A DNA stretch of 64,000 bases from contig OX123191.2 in NCBI GenBank assembly GCA_944739405.2, forward strand, positions 6,490,830 through 6,554,829. Reading direction: 5' to 3'. The stretch comes from Euclidia mi (lineage: Eukaryota > Arthropoda > Insecta > Lepidoptera > Erebidae). The notes beneath the pieces are model-generated. The model did no database searches. It saw only the letters and a program-made list of their open reading frames with translations, and was not told the DNA's origin. Positions 54,791-64,000 of this stretch are shown here, piece after piece. Every line of letters begins with the position of its first letter. Positions within the stretch are counted from its first letter, which is position 1. The position numbers and the translations under genes were made by a program.

Positions 54791-55436
54791 TTCTCTCTGT
54801 GGTGTGTGATAGCTATAATAATATTATTTAAACAACACAAGTTGATTACAAAGAAAGAGTTGTAAGTAATTTTCTTATCAATTGTGCTTCCAGTACATAA
54901 ATTTAAAAACATATCAAAATAGTCAGTTATTACTCGTGTAAAAACACAAAGAAAGTAAAGTATTACGGTCGTAACTTTTGTACAGCTAATTACGTCCATG
55001 CATACAATATGCTGTTAATGCACCCAACCAGGAAAGCACCCTTTGTGCTTCTAAACTGTTTTGCAATAAAAACAAACCGTAAAAAATTACCATTACTCCG
55101 CTATATGACAAAGCAATGCAAATGTGTGTAATTTTTCTTACAAATGGGTAAACGTTGCCAAAGAGATTTTGCCTCTATAAGTCCGCTGACGTAGCAAAAC
55201 TGTTTCACGTTGAATTTACATTTGGTATTTAGTACGTCGACGAGGCAATTTAAGCGCTATTTTGGGAGTTTTTTTCGTCTTCTATTTATTGTCGTAACTG
55301 GCTTGTTGGACTATCGTGCGCTAAAATTTAAGCACCAGTTAGACACTGTTCTGCCTTGATAGCTGATCACTGTAAATTATTATCTTCGATAGAGTGAATT
55401 GCTCTTTAATTTTTTTTTTTTTTTTTTTTCTTTTTT
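54791..55436. other. Intergenic with a 20-plus T run
   Basis: A poly(T) of about 20 bases at 55409-55430 (interrupted once by C) lies just before the LINE 5' region. It could be the poly(A) tail of a minus-strand retrocopy, but no source sequence is recognisable to its right. Confidence 0.4.
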
Positions 55437-55841
55437 TGGCTTCTGGCAACACTGGTGGTTTAACGTAAAACTGTATTTCTCCCAATAATTTATTAGTTTT
55501 AAATCTATATAATTAATAATAATGTGCCTAATTTGCTAATTCCTTACGTAATAAGCTGTGATAATTATAATTGTCGTATAATAACAGTGATAAGTGTTGT
55601 TTTAACAAGTTGTAAAAGTTTTGCAAAGTCAAGTAAGTGAACTGTCAAACTAACGTACATTTTTACAATAATAGCTAAATTTGAGCCATTTTGAGGTGAG
55701 TTTACTTCTTATTTGACTTTCGTACACCTTACACAAGCAGCATACCAAGTTAGCATATCACAATTTACTCAAACAACTTTGTAGGTGTCTTACACAAACC
55801 TCAGTGACCTTTCTTGCTTTGTTTATTTACTTTTTAACAAG

Positions 55842-57245
55842 ATGATGACCAGAAGGGCACGCCAAGACGATGAGAAATTACAGGTGACCCTTACTGAACT
55901 AAAGAAATATAAGGATTTGTGTCAGTCACTACAAAGTGAACATGAGGACAATGAGAGGGAAATGCTACAGATTTTAGGGAAAAACTCTCAGCTTAGGAGT
56001 GAGATGGCAGAAATGCACTCTAATTTAGTCACTTCTTTAGACGAAAGGGATAGATTACAAAATATTGTAATGCAATTTGACAGGTGCAGTGATGAATTTG
56101 AGAAAGCTCTCAAACGCATCACTGAATTGGAGGGTCTCCTAAGTGAGGCCAATAATCATATTAACTTATTACAAAGTGCAAACCAGTCTATGAAATCAGT
56201 TACAACACAATCGCTATTTGATGAGCTGGTTGGTAGCGCTCCATGCATGGTTTCTGCCATCTCCGATGATAGCAGTAGAAACATAGTGACTATTGATTTA
56301 ACAGAGTCTAATTCATCTATTCAGTCATTTAGAAACATGAAAGCCTGTAATAAATTGAAGAAGTATGTTAAAATTAATAAATTTATCAGGAAAAAGGAAA
56401 AATTGTTGAGAATGTACAAGAAATCAAGTATTAATATAGATTATTGCAAAAAATATGTTAATGTAAAGGAACAGATGTCAGTATGTCTAGCTAAATTAGA
56501 TTCTAACCTATTAAAGTATGATGCTGATATTCATTGTTTGCAAACGGAGATTGACAGTTTACAAGAATCTTTGTTGAACATGACAAAAAAATATAATTTA
56601 TCACAAAAACAAATAAATGAGCATATCTTGGCAATGGATGACTTAGTGGACTTGTGTAAGTATAATGAGCAGAGGAGTGTAAGTATAAGATCCCTTACCA
56701 ATAATAATCATGGCAATGGACATAACCAGATGCCACGGAGTCACTCACAGCCAACTACATTAAATTATTGCTCTGATTTGTTATCACGGTCTGATGCAGC
56801 AGGTAACAGCACCATTGATTCTAATCTTGGTATTTCCTTCTCACCCCACATTACAAACACCAACAAACTATTAATGTTTAGTGATGAGATAGGGAAAAAC
56901 ATGAGCCAGTTGTTGCGGCAAAGGACAGGTTTAGCTATTACTAACATATGTATGCCTGGAGCAACTTATTCTCAAATAATGCAATCTATTTTATCTAAAA
57001 CATACTGTCCTGAAACAACAATTATTATATTTATTGGGAGAAGAGGAAATGCAAATATAAATGTAATACAGAGATATTTTGACCAATTACTCAATTTAAA
57101 AGTTAGAAAAATTCTGTTACTTGCTTTTCCTTACAGTAACCTGTTGCCACAAGCTGAAAATGATTATAGATTTAAGATTAATTCAAAATTGCATACTATG
57201 ACATTTTATAATAATTTGATTGACATTATTGACTCTAATGCTTAA
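55842..57245 (+). CDS. LINE ORF1: coiled-coil protein with SGNH-esterase-like C-terminal domain
   Basis: The frame encodes 467 aa. I choose the ATG at 55842 (MMTRRARQDDEKL) because the frame upstream opens only at a GTG. Residues about 5-120 form a strong coiled coil (LTELKKYKDLCQSLQSE, LEGLLSEANNHINLLQSA). A basic region follows (NKLKKYVKINKFIRKKEKLL), then a second coiled coil and a Ser/Asn-rich linker. Residues about 345-460 resemble the esterase-like domain of CR1/L2 LINE ORF1 proteins: LLMFSDEIGKN in the place of block I, NICMPGATY as block II, and IIIFIGRRGNANI as block III. The usual GDS nucleophile motif reads FSDE and no DxxH is evident, so catalysis is doubtful. ORF1 proteins of this type package the element RNA. 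The frame is intact. Confidence 0.82.
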   Translation: MMTRRARQDDEKLQVTLTELKKYKDLCQSLQSEHEDNEREMLQILGKNSQLRSEMAEMHSNLVTSLDERDRLQNIVMQFDRCSDEFEKALKRITELEGLLSEANNHINLLQSANQSMKSVTTQSLFDELVGSAPCMVSAISDDSSRNIVTIDLTESNSSIQSFRNMKACNKLKKYVKINKFIRKKEKLLRMYKKSSINIDYCKKYVNVKEQMSVCLAKLDSNLLKYDADIHCLQTEIDSLQESLLNMTKKYNLSQKQINEHILAMDDLVDLCKYNEQRSVSIRSLTNNNHGNGHNQMPRSHSQPTTLNYCSDLLSRSDAAGNSTIDSNLGISFSPHITNTNKLLMFSDEIGKNMSQLLRQRTGLAITNICMPGATYSQIMQSILSKTYCPETTIIIFIGRRGNANINVIQRYFDQLLNLKVRKILLLAFPYSNLLPQAENDYRFKINSKLHTMTFYNNLIDIIDSNA

Positions 57246-57391
57246 ATTAGAAATTTTTATTTGACATATGATAATTATTATATATCACAATTTTATAAAA
57301 GACAAATAGCATCATCGCTAGCTTATTATATTAATAACTCAGCCAAGGTTTTGGCTAACCACACTGCTTTTATTGAGCAGTCAAATTTGAC

Positions 57392-57604
57392 ATGCAATAT
57401 AAGCTTGGAATCCGTTCCAAATTCTTTAAATTGACTTCTGAGACAATAGAGTCAATCTCTGGCAATATATTTAATAAGACACCAAATTTTGTACCTAGTT
57501 TAAGTGACAAAAACATAGTTCCATCAACCACACATACAAACAATAATTTTAAAAATTGTATCAACCTGGTGCATCAAAATATACAAGGGTTGATGGGTAA
57601 GTAG
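57392..57604 (+). pseudogene. LINE ORF2, first 70 codons (endonuclease start)
   Basis: From ATG 57392 the frame gives a Ser/Thr/Asn-rich leader and then CINLVHQNIQGLMGK, followed by TAG at 57602-57604. The HQNIQGL stretch is the first strand of LINE endonucleases and supplies the catalytic Asn. Everything after it is absent. The minus-strand ORF2 at 17724 lacks exactly this part and starts with the helix that should follow. The TAG is therefore created by the junction and is not a mutation in the gene. Confidence 0.75.
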
Positions 57605-58099
57605 CAATCACGGAATATGAGTGGAATAAATAATTTACATTACAAGACTAGGTACCGCCTATTACTACTAATGAAGTAAGCAACGAAAATACTATTTACT
57701 TTTTCAATTTTAGTCCATCTACAAGAGATCTCAAATATTACTCAGAATATATCTTCATGAATAAAAAGCAGACAAACATACTTTCACATACGATATTAAT
57801 AGAAATGAGAATATTATAAGAGTCTCTGAGAAACCGACATTGAATTTACCAAATGTACTCGATTTGGGCTCAAAATGTGATGAGCCTTTTGCGCGTTTCG
57901 TATGAGTCTGAATTTATATCGAAACGCGTTTCTGAGTTTGTGCTATTTTATTTGGTTAAGAATTGTAATATTATACTAGTAAGAATATTCTGAGAACTTC
58001 TTTCTATGTAGAACTCTGAAAGCATATTTTGGCAATCTCGAATATTTTCTTTGACGTTTGTGACATATAACTATAGTTTTTATTACACAGCCTTTCGAA
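57605..58099. other. Intergenic, nothing recognised
   Basis: This is AT-rich DNA beyond the LINE break. It has no LINE homology that I can see. Confidence 0.4.
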
Positions 58100-58550
58100 A
58101 TTCAATGATGGAGATAGGCTTTTCTAATTTTTGTCAGAATAGCATTGTGGGTCAATAGCAGGATCTGGTCTACTATACCACGTTGGTAGCCACACAGGTT
58201 GGTATACGTTTTGATGTCGAGTTTTACTTCTCTTTCCAGATATACTATTTGCTTCGGGTGTTTTCCTTTGTCGCCTCTGACGAGTCGCCACTGCTGGGTA
58301 CGGGTTTCTTCTCCACAATGATGAGGGTAAGGCACAGTACTTGCAGCACGCAGGTACAGTGCTGTTTGGGAGACTTCACGTGTATTTTAAGAAGAAGTCC
58401 AAACGTTTGATGTTTTTATTTACGATGTAGCAAGCTATAATTAGCAATTTAAAACGAACTTTTCTTTCGAAGGTGCGCCCTGTGAGTTTGAATCAGAAAC
58501 TCAATACGTAGCAGTCTGTGTATGTTTACAATAACCTATCACTGCCTATT
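58100..58550 (-). mobile_element. Worn SINE/LINE-head mosaic
   Basis: At 58205-58300 the complement of the 5' head (gttttgatgtcgagttttac, then cgcctctgacgagtcgccac) is recognisable. At 58340-58550 the text gggagacttcacgtgtattt, tagcaagctataattagcaa and ttaaaacgaacttttctttc is the complement of the SINE gamma body. Both parts are strongly diverged. Confidence 0.5.
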
Positions 58551-58854
58551 ACAAATATATATATCTATAATTCTATTAATTCATCATTATTTATTCGGTA
58601 TTTGCTTCTTTTAATTACGCATTTTACTTGACAGTTCTTATTAAACTAAAGGTTACTTGCTGCTACAATCAAATCGAGAAAATAAAACCAAAAACTTGCT
58701 GAATAATTATTTATCTGTTTATTAAGAGTAATTTGACAAATAAAGTAAATGACGCAAGTTTTAAAATATATTTTTAAAAGGTTTCTTTGCAATTTTCACG
58801 ATAATAGATTTTCTCTAATAGATTTTAACATGTTACACTAGATTAGATTTTAAG
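58551..58854. other. Intergenic, nothing recognised
   Basis: This is AT-rich DNA. Confidence 0.35.
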
Positions 58855-59040
58855 ATGTTTGTCTTGAACACGTTAACAAAAATAAATGTTTTAGCTAAAA
58901 GTGGAGCATGGGGGATAATTTTATCAATCGGAATCCTGGGCACTTTAAGCGGCCAACCTGCCTTGGTAAATAAATTAAAACCTTTTTTTAGTCTAGACTA
59001 CTTTTTAGGAGCAAAGCCTAAAAAATATTGGACTTTGTGA
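58855..59040 (+). CDS. Possible small membrane protein, 61 aa, unidentified
   Basis: An ATG-initiated frame of 61 codons has a basic N-terminal stretch (LTKINVLAKSG), a hydrophobic segment (AWGIILSIGILGTL, about residues 19-32) and a basic, aromatic end (GAKPKKYWTL). The amino acid make-up is more protein-like than the other short frames in the area, and the frame overlaps no repeat that I can recognise. I do not know any family with this sequence. It could be a mitochondrial or ER micro-protein exon, or chance. There is no clear promoter or polyadenylation signal. Confidence 0.25.
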   Translation: MFVLNTLTKINVLAKSGAWGIILSIGILGTLSGQPALVNKLKPFFSLDYFLGAKPKKYWTL

Positions 59041-59389
59041 CGGATAAGCCAATTTTTCTTTCGCGCAATATTACGATGTCATACTTTTAGCACCGTTTTG
59101 GGGTTAGATTAGTTTTGGGTTTTTTTCTAAAAAACTAACATTGAAGATTAATACACAAATTTATAAAAAAAACTGTTATTTGTGTAGAATGTCGTTCACA
59201 CTAGAAAAACAATCATGTTGAAAAGGAATTTACAAACATAATTATGTATTATAATGTTTGTAAAGGCCTCTTAAATTTCAATATCAATGTTGTTTGTAAT
59301 TAAAACTTTCCTACCCGAAAAAAGATATTGAGGTTTAAAGTTGGTGTGAATTTGAGATATTCCACTCCGATAAAGTTCACACTTATGAC

Positions 59390-59605
59390 TGCACGGTTGG
59401 CGTAGTGGTTTATGCGCTGCCTCACCGCTTGACACTGCGCCGAAGTGTTGTGGGTTCGATCCCCACACGAGACAACACCTTGTGAGATCCATATTTTGTT
59501 GTCTCGAGCCTGGATGGTCATTGTGTCCGTTGGTTGTATGTTTTTAAAGTCCCCCGCGACACAGGATTTAGTCCTAACGCGGGAGTTGTTTAAAACAAAA
59601 AACAA
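59390..59605 (+). mobile_element. SINE alpha, best-preserved copy
   Basis: The tRNA-like head has the A box (tggcgtagtggtttatgcgc) and the B box (gggttcgatccccacacgag). The body holds gtctcgagcctggatggtca and the 3' part cccgcgacacaggatttagt, followed by tcctaacgcgggagttg. It ends in an A-rich stretch (aaaacaaaaaacaaaaaa). Fragments of the same family lie at 4844-5530, 14361-14535, 20665-20830, 46125-46215 and 63525-63605. Confidence 0.82.
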
Positions 59606-59694
59606 AAAAGAACTTAAGGTTAACTTCACTATTAAATGGAAGCTAAATTTATTATTTTTTGCTCAATCTAGATATATACATACATACATAGTAT

Positions 59695-60052
59695 CACGCC
59701 TATAACCCCGAAGAGGTAGGCAGAGATGTATTTCTACACCCACTTTTCGCCAGATATACTTTAGTCCCACGTAATAAGGGACGAGCCTATTGCCGTAACG
59801 GGCACATTTACAGACTCCGTGCTGCTATTGAGAATTTCGTGACAGAAAAACCCAATAACACTGCCCGACCCAGGAATCGAACCCGGGACCTCCCGATCCC
59901 ACACGCACATTTATGCCGCGAGACTAACGAGGCAGTCGTATAGGGTTTGATGTCGAGTTTTCCGTCTCTACGCTAAGATGGTATTTGCATCGTGTTATCC
60001 CTTAGTCGCCTCTTACGACACCCACGGGAAGATAGGGGGTGGTGACACAGCT
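59695..60052 (-). mobile_element. Composite SINE, second copy
   Basis: It has the same three-part order as 52642-53010 over its whole length. On the plus strand: tail complement (cacgcctataaccccgaaga) at the left; tRNA-like unit with B-box complement ggaatcgaacccgggacctc at about 59870; and head complement (ggtttgatgtcgagttttcc to gatagggggtggtgacac) at the right. The two copies are close in sequence. Confidence 0.82.
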
Positions 60053-60587
60053 TATAGATATGTAATCTAAATTCTCATAGTTCGCATTTCGTTTACAATA
60101 TGCCGTCTATTTAAGTGTCCAAGAACAATAAACTACTATAAAAACAACTGTATACTATAAAAATATACTATAAAACTACTATACTATATAAACTTGTACT
60201 ATTTATGTTTGTAACAATTCCAAGAACGCCACAGATCTGTTTAAAAAAATAACAATATATTTGAGTTACTATGGTCAGCAGACAATCAGTCTATATAGAC
60301 GAAATTTGTGTTCGATCGCTAGATGAACTGCCAATCTCAATGCCGTTGGGATTCATTAGGCCAGGAAGATAACGAGTAGCTACTAAATGTGATTCTCTGC
60401 CTCAATTTTACTCAAGTACCTATTTATGCGCAGTGTAAGAAACCATGTACTTAATAAAACAACTGGTTAATTATGGTTAATGATGTGTTACGCAATAATT
60501 ATGAGAACCGCTTTGTTTCCTTGAAGTATTTTGTCTGGAACATAGAAGAAAAGCTGACATGTATTTAATATTCATGTAAAAAAATGG
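60053..60587. other. Intergenic, nothing recognised
   Basis: This AT-rich DNA contains a short locally repeated ctataaaaac type text near 60140-60200. Confidence 0.35.
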
Positions 60588-60815
60588 ACTGCCTCCGTGG
60601 TCTAGTGGATGGCGTATGCGACTGCTGTTTGGAGGACCCGGGTTCGATTCCCGGGTCGGGTAAAAGTGTTACTGGATTTTTCCGAATTCTCAGTAGCAGC
60701 ACGGTGTCTGACAATGTGCCCGGTAACGGCAATAAGACATAAAAATTCATGGCGAAATGTGGGTATAATATTACACCTCTGCCTACCGCCTTGGGGATAC
60801 AGGCGTGAATCTATA
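60588..60815 (+). mobile_element. SINE beta (simple form), tRNA head and RTE-like tail
   Basis: It begins directly at the tRNA-like unit (gactgcctccgtggtctagt, with acccgggttcgattcccgg as B box). It then has cagtagcagcacggtgtctg and cccggtaacggcaata and ends cctctgcctaccgccttggg, gatacaggcgtg with an A run. It lacks the LINE-like 5' head of the composite form. The tRNA-like unit does not close an acceptor stem, so it is not a tRNA gene. Confidence 0.85.
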
Positions 60816-62334
60816 AAAAAAAATCTCCTAACCGCATTCCCATTATTTTACCACCAGAATTAGTAACATGTGTCTAGTGTACACAGGGTCTTGATATGCA
60901 TTTGCAAAATATTTTCAGGGGTGAATAATTGAATATACTACTATAACTACTACTATAACACATACAAGCACATGTACATGCCGCGCAGTCTTATTCTGCA
61001 CCAGACAATAGTTTATTCTGATTAACTATCGAACTAAAATTTAATGAAAATGGGGTCTTATATTATCGCACACTGTTTAAACTAATTTAAGGTGAATAAA
61101 TATAATGTCTATTTTGTATTACTAAAATATTTTGAAAATGCAGATCAACAACCTGTATTTAAATTTCAGGCGTTACTGACTGACAGACAAGCTACAGCCA
61201 CAAATATTAGGCGCAAGAGGCTGACATTTGTCATGTATCTTCCTTGGGGACCGTAGCGGTGCACTAAGAGGAGATTACCCGATACTGCCACGGGATTGGG
61301 CAGAAACATTTTAAAAAAATCACGCGGGCGAAGCTCAGAGAACCTTCTCTTGTTGACTATAAGAGACATCGAAGTTTAACACTCGCAGACACAATAAAGC
61401 TTTAACTGTCTTGAAACCCGCAACGAATTTAATTAGAAGTACAATGAGCTACAAAAGGCGGTACACACCGCAAAATCTTTGCTGAGAGTTTTCATAATCT
61501 TGCAACCCTCGTAATTTTACATTTGACTGATCATAATATATTAAGTTTCAACCAATTCAACTACAGAGTTACTTTTATAGAACAAATTTTAACCGAACAA
61601 ATGTTTAATTTGATACAACTTTTTTATCTATGAACCGATTTGTATAAAACAAACATCAAATGTTAAGTGGGGTTTACTACAATACATCAGTGAAAACCGC
61701 ATTCCAATTCTATTACTCGTTTGAAATTAGCGTGCACAAACGCACAGATAAACAAAAATTTTAATAATTATATTTTTGGCTTCTCTTCTTTAATGTAGAC
61801 CCCTTAAAATAGATTTCTTCTGAATATCTTCCATGTACGGACATCGATCACTTACCTACAGATTGATTATAATTATGTAGAGACGGTCGTTTCGCGCGTT
61901 AAACAAAAATCAACCGTATAGCCGTACCCATACTGGCACGGCGAGATTTGGAAGTTTTATTTCATCAATATCTTGTGTGTTTATAAACCGATTTCTATAT
62001 TTTTTTAAATATAATATACATATTAAAGTGTATTTTTTGAATATGGGATTTGAATATAAATATATATAAAATATATTTGATAAAGATCTATATATGTAAA
62101 ATACAATATATTGATGTATTTGATACACTTTGAAGAAATGCCTAACGATTAAACCCGTTATTGTGGCTAATTTACAAAAAATAGATATATAATATCAGGA
62201 CTTTTTTGTAGTTCTTTTAAGACCATCATCTTTGTAATACATACTTTTGGTGAATGATCACCGTATGCGAGGATAAGAGCTCGAAAGCGCATTTTATTCC
62301 GACTTGCTTCAAATTTATCGTCACTGCTCAGCTT
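60816..62334. other. AT-rich DNA, nothing recognised
   Basis: No frame with a domain and no repeat that I can name. Confidence 0.4.
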
Positions 62335-62458
62335 CTGTCTCTTAGCGTTATGTTATATAGCCTATAACCTGCCCAGGAGTATGGACTACAATCGTACCAA
62401 GTTTGGTTAAAATCCCTTCAGTAGTTTTTGACCCATGCGTGCACATACAGACAGACAG

Positions 62459-62489
<31 letters not shown>

Positions 62490-62620
62490 AAAAATTTACT
62501 GTTTGCATTTTTGGCATCAGTATCGATCACCATTCATCCTCCAATATTAATTTTGAATATATATTCAATGTACAGAATTGACCTCTCTACAGTTTTATTA
62601 TAAGTATAGATATGTATTGA
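62335..62620 (+). repeat. Interspersed repeat with (CAGA)n and 'tagcctataacctgccc' text
   Basis: The order tatatagcctataacctgcc, accaagtttggttaaaatcc, cagtagtttttgac, (CAGA)n at 62450-62488 and ttttattataagtatagata matches a very abundant lepidopteran repeat type that I know by its wording, though not by name. Confidence 0.55.
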
Positions 62621-62699
62621 AACATAGCTTTGACATTGTCATGGATACTGAGCGAGTTACTTTGTACCCTTTAGAGCTTCTGAGTCTTTACAATAATCA

Positions 62700-62785
62700 G
62701 GTGTGTCTTCACATAACTTGAGACTGAAAATAGATGTGTTACCCCGAATTTAACGCGCGCGAAGCCGCGGGCAAAAGCTAGTTTA
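62700..62785 (+). mobile_element. Helitron-like 3' terminus
   Basis: The stretch ends cgcgcgaagccgcgggcaaaagctagt. A GC-rich hairpin followed a few bases later by CTAG and T fits the 3' end rule of Helitrons. No Rep/helicase coding sequence is present, so this would be a non-autonomous copy. Confidence 0.45.
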
Positions 62786-63884
62786 CATATATAACGGTAA
62801 AACATTTTTCTCATTTACGTGTAAACTGTCTCGGTATAATTTAACCTTCCTTTTCAGTTCGCCTTTTTAATAATTAACGAAATCTTCAGGCGGTCAATTA
62901 GTAAGATGAAAGAACGTGAAAAGAATACGAAACTGGAACAATACAATACCAAAGCATGATAAAGATTTCGAGAAAAGAGACAAAAGATATTAGGGTAATT
63001 TTTGTTTTTGTGCCGAAATGATGTCCAAATATTATTACAAGCCATCTTTTGTCGTCTGTGAGAAGGCGGCAGCGTCTGTTGTTAATCATTGTTAATTAAT
63101 GTCTCTTTGGTTTTTAATTAATATGAACAATTTTGATGTTTGTATGATTGTCAAAGTTATCAAAAGTTAAATAAGTAACGAAGAATTTTATTTAAACTAG
63201 ACACTCGCTGCTATGTCTGATTTTCTCGATACTTGAACATTTTCTTTGAAAATCCCTTCTGTGCGGGGTGCACAGAAGAAACAAGCCAGATTTTAGCCTC
63301 TCGCGCCCAGTAGTTTCTGTCAGTCGGTTATTACTGACTGTCTGATAGTAATAATTTTATAAAGACATATTATTATTTGTCGTCCATTTGATAATAACTG
63401 CACTCGACCATACATTATAACTGCATCCTAAGGCTGCCGTACGGTAGTCCTTAGTGATATTGCCATCGATTACGACTTCTGTATATACATAAATCGTAGA
63501 TTAAAGTTTCATCGCCATTGTTTCACACTACGTACAGTGTGTTGGATTTGATCCTTTCACGAGAAAATACTTCCTGTGATCCACAAAATGTCGTTTCAAG
63601 GAGTTATTTTAAAAATAAGCAAACATCCATGTATTGATTACAAATTTTACCCTAAAGTATTAAAAATATCGCACACTTCTATATGTACAATGTACAATCG
63701 CCTACATAATTTCATATAGGTACATTACGTTATTTTGAATAGTTATATACATATCATTCTAATATAAGAATACTATGATTCTTAATATGTTTTAGGTTTT
63801 TAGATAAAGAAACCTTACTCATATTTTTGTAAATTAAGAATAATAATCGAGCAGCTTTAATTAACCCTTCCTTGTTTATATATG
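62786..63884. other. Intergenic with a SINE alpha trace
   Basis: At 63525-63605 tgtgttggatttgatccttt then ctgtgatccacaaaatgtcg resembles the SINE alpha B-box region and the text that follows it. Nothing else is recognised. Confidence 0.4.
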
Positions 63885-64000
63885 TGAATGTAGAGGAAGC
63901 GCGTGAGGTTTGTAAGGATAGATGCAAGTGGCGTTCCGTTGTCTCTGCCTACCCCGACGGGAAAAAGGCGTGAGTATATGTATGTATGTATGTTTAATTT
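63885..64000 (+). mobile_element. RTE-like LINE 3' end, severely 5'-truncated copy
   Basis: The text tgtagaggaagcgcgtgagg then gtctctgcctaccccgacgg, gaaaaaggcgtg with (GTAT)n matches 54684-54785 of the decayed RTE-like LINE. Only about 110 bases were inserted or lie within the window. Confidence 0.75.

Larger units (their letters stand above)
55437..57604 (+). mobile_element. LINE 5' portion: 5' UTR, ORF1 and start of ORF2; no 3' end
   Basis: The block contains about 400 bases of leader, a complete ORF1, a 145-base spacer and the first 70 codons of ORF2. It then stops and continues as unrelated AT-rich DNA. Loss of the 3' end is unusual, because reverse transcription starts there. The ORF2 piece ends within a few residues of where the ORF2 at 17724-14929 begins. 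Confidence 0.8.

Noticed and set aside
53953..54999. 348-codon minus-strand frame
   Set aside because: It is antisense to the RTE-like reverse transcriptase, has no domain, and arises from the AT-rich composition of that coding region.
60588..60665. A possible true tRNA gene with good A and B boxes
   Set aside because: No 7-bp acceptor stem closes the unit and the sequence continues into a SINE body with a LINE-like tail.
62450..62488. CAGA-repeat array as a possible CRISPR or functional array
   Set aside because: It is a plain tetranucleotide microsatellite in eukaryotic DNA with no spacers.

Overview
The window looks like gene-poor, AT-rich chromosomal DNA from a moth or butterfly (Lepidoptera). 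I assign it from the repeats: several tRNA-derived SINE families, LINE 3' ends carrying short simple-repeat tails, BEL/Pao and Ty3/gypsy LTR elements, and the 'accgacttcaaaaaa' type of inverted-repeat element, all of which I associate with lepidopteran genomes. I found no convincing multi-exon host gene, rRNA or tRNA. Nearly every credible open frame belongs to a transposable element. Very short host exons could be missed by reading alone.

Layout. 1-2.95 kb: the 5' part of a LINE on the minus strand, with ORF1 and an undamaged ORF2 running off the left edge. 3.3-3.64 kb: a degenerate repeat ending in a 27-bp palindrome. 3.9-4.56 kb: an OTU-protease-like frame broken by one TAG. 4.84-5.53 kb: a SINE interrupted by a GC-rich polyadenylated retroposon with an 8-bp target-site duplication (TSD). 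5.5-14.5 kb: mostly non-coding, with old SINEs, two inverted-repeat elements and a ~120-bp minisatellite. 14.78-17.73 kb: the 3' part of a second LINE on the minus strand, with a 931-codon ORF2 and an (ATTTC)n tail. 18-25 kb: little but SINE remnants.

25.13-45.01 kb is a retrotransposon nest. Ty3/gypsy-like element A is flanked by a 4-bp ACAT duplication and has a tandem LTR-leader-LTR arrangement. Its gag is interrupted by BEL/Pao element B (5-bp TSD GATGA). Element B's gag is in turn interrupted by Ty3/gypsy-like element C (4-bp TSD AAAA). A separate, internally deleted BEL/Pao element D and a LINE 3' end sit in other parts of A. LTR divergence falls in the nesting order: roughly 2% for A, 2/181 for B and 1/214 for C. 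Element C has a small open frame between the primer-binding site and gag whose product would be an N-myristoylated single-pass membrane protein.

45-64 kb: SINEs, then a decayed RTE/BovB-like LINE (about 49.95-54.79 kb) split by a LINE fragment and a composite SINE, then the 5' part of a LINE (55.4-57.6 kb) with a complete ORF1 and only the first part of ORF2. That ORF2 stops at almost the same codon at which the 14.8-17.7 kb LINE begins, on the opposite strand. This is what an approximately 40-kb inversion, or an assembly error, through one full-length LINE would leave. Several SINEs share the 3' tail of the RTE-like LINE, so that LINE family probably mobilised them.
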